NCBI GenBank assembly: GCA_039930985.1
Contig: JBDTSV010000152.1
Coordinates: 9,925-73,924, forward strand
DNA from: CADEED01 sp039930985
GTDB lineage: Bacteria > Pseudomonadota > Gammaproteobacteria > Steroidobacterales > Steroidobacteraceae
DNA: 64,000 bases
Direction: 5' to 3'
Each line of letters starts with the position of its first letter. The stretch's first letter is position 1. The notes beneath the pieces were generated by a model, which saw nothing but the letters and a program-made list of their open reading frames with translations, did no database searches and had not been told where the DNA came from. The translations under genes were made by a program, and so were the position numbers. Below are positions 60,259 to 64,000 of the stretch, in pieces.

Positions 60259-61410
60259 TTACCTTATCGCCGGCAGGATCTGCTCTGCCAGAATGCTGAA
60301 CGGCTGATTGCCAGCCGCGGTGTTGTAGTTAGAGCCCGTGAACACGACCACGAGCTTCTCGGCGGGAATGACAAAGACGAAATTGCCGCCGTTGCCGGAG
60401 GCGAAGAAGCTCTCCCGGGTAAAATCGCCGACGACAAAGCTGCGCTTCCACCAGAGGAACCCGTAGCTGTCGCGACCGATCGCGTCCACGCGCCGCCGAG
60501 AGGTTTCGACCCAACTCGCCGGTACGACGCGTGCTCCGCTCCAGACGCCATCATCGAGGAATAGCTGGCCGAACTTGGCGGCGTCGCGCGGTCGCAGGCG
60601 CAGGCCGCCACCGCCCGTCGCGCTGCCGTCAGCCATTCGCCGCCAACTCACGCTCTGGATGCCGAGCGGAGCAAATAGATAGGCGGCCGCGAACGCGTCG
60701 AGCCCCATCCCAGAGCGCGTGGCGATGATGCTGCCCAACACGACGGGGGAGCCGGTGCAGTAGCTGGCCAATTCTCCTGGCGCATGTGCCATGGGCAGGT
60801 CGAGGATGAACTTGACCCAGTCGTCGTAGCCGTACATGCGTTCTTCGTTGCCGGGCGAGGCAGGATCCGCGTCGTCGCAGCTCAAGCCGCTATTCATGTT
60901 GAGCAGATGGAACACGGTGATGGCGCGTTTTCGGTCATCCATGTGCTGGTAGCTGTCGAACCGAGGCAGATACTGCGAGATGCGCTGATCGACCGCGAAG
61001 TGTCCCTGATCGATGGCGATCCCCGCGAGCGCCGAGGTGATGCTCTTGGAAGCGGAGCGCAGGTCGTGCAGGGAATCGCGGCCGAAGCCGTTGAAGTAAC
61101 CCTCGGCGATCAAGCGGCCGTTGCGCGCGACAACCACGGAATCCACGCCGGAATATTGCCCGTCGCGGATCGACTGCAGGGCCGCTGACACGCGCGCTGC
61201 GTCCATGCCTTCCGCGTCAGGCGTAGAAACCTGCCATCCGTCGCCGGTAGTTTCGGGAGCGACACTGGCCAAGGCAGGCAGGCCGGGATTCACGTCTTGC
61301 GGAGGCGGCCCCGCGCCGCCCTGGTTGCCGCCGCCGTCGGCCGAGCCGCAGCCTGCCAGGGACGCCAGGCATACGAGAAGTGACAGGTAACGCGGCAATT
61401 GAATGGGCAA
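60259..61410 (-). CDS. Serine hydrolase lipoprotein (beta-lactamase class C/6-aminohexanoate-dimer hydrolase-like)
   Basis: This 383-residue protein starts at TTG 61410 with an AAGGAG ribosome site upstream. The lipoprotein signal ends in LASLAGC. The SxxK motif is in LRSASKSITSALAG (nucleophile Ser and Lys), the second motif is YCTG (Y-x-N replaced by Tyr-Cys-Thr), and the third region SGNGGNFVFV takes the place of HTG/KTG. It probably hydrolyses amides or esters outside the cytoplasm. The upstream gene (61424-61756) is an internally deleted relative. An ATG-started longer frame overlapping that remnant is rejected. Confidence 0.88.
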   Translation of the reverse strand: MPIQLPRYLSLLVCLASLAGCGSADGGGNQGGAGPPPQDVNPGLPALASVAPETTGDGWQVSTPDAEGMDAARVSAALQSIRDGQYSGVDSVVVARNGRLIAEGYFNGFGRDSLHDLRSASKSITSALAGIAIDQGHFAVDQRISQYLPRFDSYQHMDDRKRAITVFHLLNMNSGLSCDDADPASPGNEERMYGYDDWVKFILDLPMAHAPGELASYCTGSPVVLGSIIATRSGMGLDAFAAAYLFAPLGIQSVSWRRMADGSATGGGGLRLRPRDAAKFGQLFLDDGVWSGARVVPASWVETSRRRVDAIGRDSYGFLWWKRSFVVGDFTRESFFASGNGGNFVFVIPAEKLVVVFTGSNYNTAAGNQPFSILAEQILPAIR

Positions 61411-61423
61411 GGCGGGAGCTCCT

Positions 61424-61756
61424 TCAGCGCAGGGTGGGCAGGATCGCGTTGCGAATCGTGGACATGGAAGGTCCATTCCGATCGTAGTTAGAGGCCGTGA
61501 CCACGACCACGAGGTGCTGCCGAGGCAGCACCACGAACGTTTGTAGTTCGGACGCGAGCGCCGCACTGTTGAAGCCTTCGACCTCGGCGGTGGAAGTTTG
61601 CCAGCCGTCCGAAGTGTCCTCCGGTGTCACCGACACCAGCGGCGTGGCGCCAGGAACCGCGTCCTTCAGGCCGCGCCCGCCACCACCATCGCCACCGCAG
61701 GCACCCAAGGCAAAGCAGCCGGCCACGAGCAACCCGGGGAAACGAAGCGTTTTCAT
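61424..61756 (-). pseudogene. Internally deleted copy of the neighbouring serine hydrolase
   Basis: This 110-residue open frame has a lipoprotein signal ending in GCFALGAC. Its N-terminal part SVTPEDTSDGWQTSTAEVEGFNSAALASELQ matches SVAPETTGDGWQVSTPDAEGMDAARVSAALQ of the gene at 60259-61410, and its C-terminal part TFVVLPRQHLVVVVTASNYDRNGPSMS matches the end of that protein. The whole catalytic middle, including the SxxK motif, is missing, yet the frame is kept. It is a tandem paralogue that lost its centre; a function as a small lipoprotein cannot be excluded. Confidence 0.85.
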
Positions 61757-61898
61757 GACTCGTTAGTGCGGCGGGGCATGCGAAATCCTTCGCACCGCGG
61801 TCAACCCTATATATAAGAGTGGCTTAGGCCGAGAATCACCGTCGGCGGCCCGATCGCTTTGCGCACTAACCTTTTTCCCCCTTGCCCGTCTAAGTCTC

Positions 61899-62432
61899 GT
61901 GCTCACCCTTCTCAAATCCAGGGTTCTGCCGGACGCCTTTCACACTGTGCTCAACGAGCGCAGCGGGCGCTGGTACAACGCCTGCCTGCGCATCACGCGC
62001 GACGCCGATATGGCCGCGGACGCGGTGCAGGACGCGCTGCTCAAGGCCTGGCATCGCCGCGATGAATTCCGCGGCGAAGCCGCGCTCGATAGCTGGATCC
62101 ATCGCATCGCGCTGAACTCGGCCATCGACCTCACTCGCCGGCGCAAGCGCCGCGCCGAAGGCGAGCTCGACGAAGACGCCTTCGAGGCGCCAGCCACCAC
62201 CTCGCCGGACAGCGAGTATGTCCAGGAGACGCTCGAGCGCGACCTCGCGGTCGCGATGCAGCGCCTGTCGACGATGGAGCGGCAATCCTTCCTGCTCAAG
62301 CACATTGAAGGCTGGCGTCTCGATGAGATTGCCGAAAGTCTGCAAACCAACATCAACAACGTGAAGAGCGCGCTGTTTCGCGGCATCCGCAAGCTGCGCG
62401 TCGACCTGCACGTCTGGCGAGGCCAATCATGA
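61899..62432 (+). CDS. ECF-type RNA polymerase sigma factor
   Basis: This 177-residue sigma factor starts at GTG 61899. Region 2 is YNACLRITRDADMAADAVQDALLKAWHRRDEFRGEAALDSWIHRIALNSAIDLTRRRKRRAEG and region 4 is AMQRLSTMERQSFLLKHIEGWRLDEIAESLQTNINNVKSALFRGIRKLR. It overlaps the next gene by four bases (ATGA), which is therefore its likely regulator. It is distinct from the ECF factor at 32521. Confidence 0.92.
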   Translation: MLTLLKSRVLPDAFHTVLNERSGRWYNACLRITRDADMAADAVQDALLKAWHRRDEFRGEAALDSWIHRIALNSAIDLTRRRKRRAEGELDEDAFEAPATTSPDSEYVQETLERDLAVAMQRLSTMERQSFLLKHIEGWRLDEIAESLQTNINNVKSALFRGIRKLRVDLHVWRGQS

Positions 62433-63133
62433 TCACCGACGACGACCTGCTGCTCTATTACTACCGCGACGGTCTCGATGCCGCCGATCGCGCGCGCATC
62501 GGCGCGGCGCTCACCGAACAGCCGGAGCTCGCGCAGCGATTGCACCGTCTCGTCAACCGGCTCGACGCGGCCGCGGCGATTCCCGAAGTTCCTGTGCCGG
62601 CGGAAACTCTCGAGCGGTGGCGGGCCGCACTGGATCAGGCTGCAACCTCCCAGGCTGCCCGCGTACCGAGGGAGATCCGCCGGCCTTTCACGAGCGCACG
62701 ATGGCTCGCCGCGGCAGCGGTCGTGCTGGTTGCGATCGCCTCGATCGTGCAGATGAACCGGCAGCAGACCGCTCCGCAGATCGCCGAAGTGGCGCCGCCG
62801 AACGGGACGTCTGCTTACGAGCGCGGCCTCAAATCGCACCTCGCGAGTACAGAGCAGCAGCTCGCCTCGCTCGAGAGCGCGACTCCAGAGGAACGTGCGC
62901 ATCTCATCGAGACGATTGTCGAACAGAACCGCCTCTATGCGCTGGCCGCCGAGCGCGCCGGTGAGCCGCAGCTCGCGCGCGTGCTGCGTGCGTTTTCGCC
63001 CGTGCTGGAGAGCCTGCAGAAAGAGGGCGGCGATGCATCGGCGAGTGTCGCGCAGCTCGGCTTCGAATTCCGTGTCATGCAGGGCCGGCTTGGCGCCGGC
63101 GCGGCATCGACCACCCAATCCACGACATTGTAG
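62429..63133 (+). CDS. Membrane protein, likely anti-sigma factor of the ECF gene upstream
   Basis: This 234-residue protein has a cytoplasmic N-terminal part (ITDDDLLLYYYRDGLDAADRARIGAALTEQPELAQRLHRLVNRL), a single membrane helix (WLAAAAVVLVAIASIVQM, about 92-109) and an extracytoplasmic coiled-coil-like region (LKSHLASTEQQLASLESATPEERAHLIETIVEQNRL). No zinc motif is present, but size, topology and coupling to the ECF gene fit a membrane anti-sigma factor. The assignment is positional. Confidence 0.75.
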   Translation: MITDDDLLLYYYRDGLDAADRARIGAALTEQPELAQRLHRLVNRLDAAAAIPEVPVPAETLERWRAALDQAATSQAARVPREIRRPFTSARWLAAAAVVLVAIASIVQMNRQQTAPQIAEVAPPNGTSAYERGLKSHLASTEQQLASLESATPEERAHLIETIVEQNRLYALAAERAGEPQLARVLRAFSPVLESLQKEGGDASASVAQLGFEFRVMQGRLGAGAASTTQSTTL

Positions 63134-63146
63134 TTAGAGGAAACTC

Positions 63147-64000
63147 ATGAAACTCATCCACACAACGCTGCTCGCGCTGCTGCTGGCAGGCGCCGCGGTC
63201 GCGCAGGCCAAAGAGGCCGTACGAGCCACCAGCGAGGACGAAGAGCTGTCGATTGCCGCGCTCGAAGGCCTGATGGCGCAACCGTCGGATCGCGCCCTGC
63301 CAATCCTCAAGAAAGTGCTGACCGGCTCGCAGTCGACGCTCGTCAAGCGTCGCGCCTTGTTCGTGCTCGCGCAAATCGGTAACCCGCAGGCGCGCGACAT
63401 CCTCATGCAGTGGGCGCGATCGCCGAATGTCGAGATGCGCCGCGAAGCCATTCGCGGCATCGGCATCGATGGCGATCCGAAGTCTCTCGATGCTCTGCAG
63501 GAGATCTACAAGGCCGGCGACGCCGACGTGAAGAAGGAAATCCTGAAGGCGTGGATGATCGCGGGGCGCAAGGAGGCGGTGTACCAGGCGGCGCTGAACG
63601 CGAAGTCAGAAGACGAGGCTTCCGAAGCGATGCGCATGCTGGGTGTGATGGGCGCGCGCGAGGAGCTGCGCAAACTCGGCGAGCGCCCCGGACCGCCGCG
63701 TGGATTGCTAGAAGCATTTGCACTCAGCGGCGATATCACCAGCCTGCGCAAGATCGCCGACGGCAATGGAGAGCACTCAGTGCGCGTCGAAGCGGTGCGC
63801 AAGCTCGGGATCATCCAGGACGATGCGGCGCGTACCGCGTTGCACGAGATCTATACGCGCAGTACGGACGCGGAGATCAAGGCCGCCGCGCTTCAGGGCA
63901 TGATGATCGCGCAGGACGAGCAGGGCGTTCTCATGTTTTACCGCGCGGCCAAGACCACCGAGGAGAAGCGGGCGCTGCTACGGACCCTCTCGATGATGGG
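63147..64000 (+). CDS. Secreted HEAT-repeat protein, cut by the window edge
   Basis: The protein starts at ATG 63147 and is still open at 64000 (284 codons seen). A signal peptide (MKLIHTTLLALLLAGAAVAQA) is followed by HEAT/armadillo helix pairs such as LPILKKVLTGSQSTLVKRRALFVLAQIGNPQARDILMQWARSPNVEMRREAIRGIGIDGDPKSLDALQEIY. The gene lies 13 bases after the anti-sigma-like gene and probably belongs to the same operon, so it may be the periplasmic partner of that signalling system. The C-terminus is not in the window. Confidence 0.85.
   Translation, partial: MKLIHTTLLALLLAGAAVAQAKEAVRATSEDEELSIAALEGLMAQPSDRALPILKKVLTGSQSTLVKRRALFVLAQIGNPQARDILMQWARSPNVEMRREAIRGIGIDGDPKSLDALQEIYKAGDADVKKEILKAWMIAGRKEAVYQAALNAKSEDEASEAMRMLGVMGAREELRKLGERPGPPRGLLEAFALSGDITSLRKIADGNGEHSVRVEAVRKLGIIQDDAARTALHEIYTRSTDAEIKAAALQGMMIAQDEQGVLMFYRAAKTTEEKRALLRTLSMM

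Overview
The window is about 64 kb of GC-rich chromosomal DNA with about 50 protein-coding genes, closely packed and on both strands. I saw no rRNA, tRNA, CRISPR array, phage block or complete insertion sequence. The gene content suggests a soil or freshwater gammaproteobacterium of the Xanthomonadales/Nevskiales/Steroidobacter type. The pointers are a TonB-dependent receptor beside secreted glycosidases, GH97 and GH5 enzymes, Tat-exported flavoenzymes, CadC-like winged-helix/TPR regulators, a tandem-fused UvrA, a RIO1-type kinase, and many short 'GGGGACA...' hairpin repeats lying against stop codons. This placement is an inference from gene families, not from a marker gene.

Layout. 1-6.1 kb: an NAD(P)-binding oxidoreductase, a membrane GGDEF-EAL protein, an NlpC/P60 lipoprotein and a Pro/Ala-rich protein with two SPOR-like modules. 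6.1-13.2 kb (minus strand): a GH5 hydrolase, a Cys-rich small protein and a double-length UvrA that carries a repeat hairpin in frame between its halves. 13.3-24.4 kb: an MHS-type transporter, a TonB receptor, a berberine-bridge-type flavoprotein, a Sel1 protein, then a two-gene minus-strand operon (beta-propeller/HEAT/cytochrome c protein plus a Tat-exported DAO-type flavoprotein). 24.5-31 kb: RNase T2, a small membrane protein overlapping a tiny lysine-rich protein, a CadC-like regulator divergent from an unknown protein, and a GH97 glycosidase. 31-40.2 kb: an ArsR/SRPBCC operon with a very clear operator-promoter, an ECF sigma/membrane-protein pair, a DUF167 protein, a GST-like protein, an alpha/beta hydrolase, a lactonase-fold protein, the DUF2157-DUF4401-GDYXXLXY operon and a secreted protein. 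40.2-50.3 kb: a ParDE-like toxin-antitoxin pair, an S9 peptidase, a membrane protein, a GH19 enzyme, YgiQ and a TPR-CHAT lipoprotein with an intact caspase-like dyad. 50.4-60.2 kb: a PNPOx-fold protein, a Calx-beta surface protein with a GlyGly-CTERM-like tail, then a signalling cluster (soluble histidine kinase, Crp/Fnr regulator, PAS protein, CheB-CheR-PAS fusion) and a RIO1 kinase. 60.3-64 kb: a serine hydrolase with a gutted tandem paralogue, then an ECF sigma/anti-sigma-like/HEAT operon that runs off the window.

The least ordinary signals are these. (i) A family of hairpin repeats is fused to stop codons, and one member has been absorbed in frame into uvrA. (ii) Two gene remnants are recognisable from intact homologues within the same window. 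(iii) An AT-rich heptamer (CTAACTA, CTAACAA or CTATCTA) recurs roughly every 1.5 kb in all codon frames, including places where it forces rare codons. (iv) A basic small protein and the acidic/basic tail of a membrane protein are read from the same bases. (v) A stand-alone CHAT protease-like lipoprotein is predicted to lie outside the cytoplasm. I did not find one clearly new multi-gene system; the strongest candidates for follow-up are under findings.
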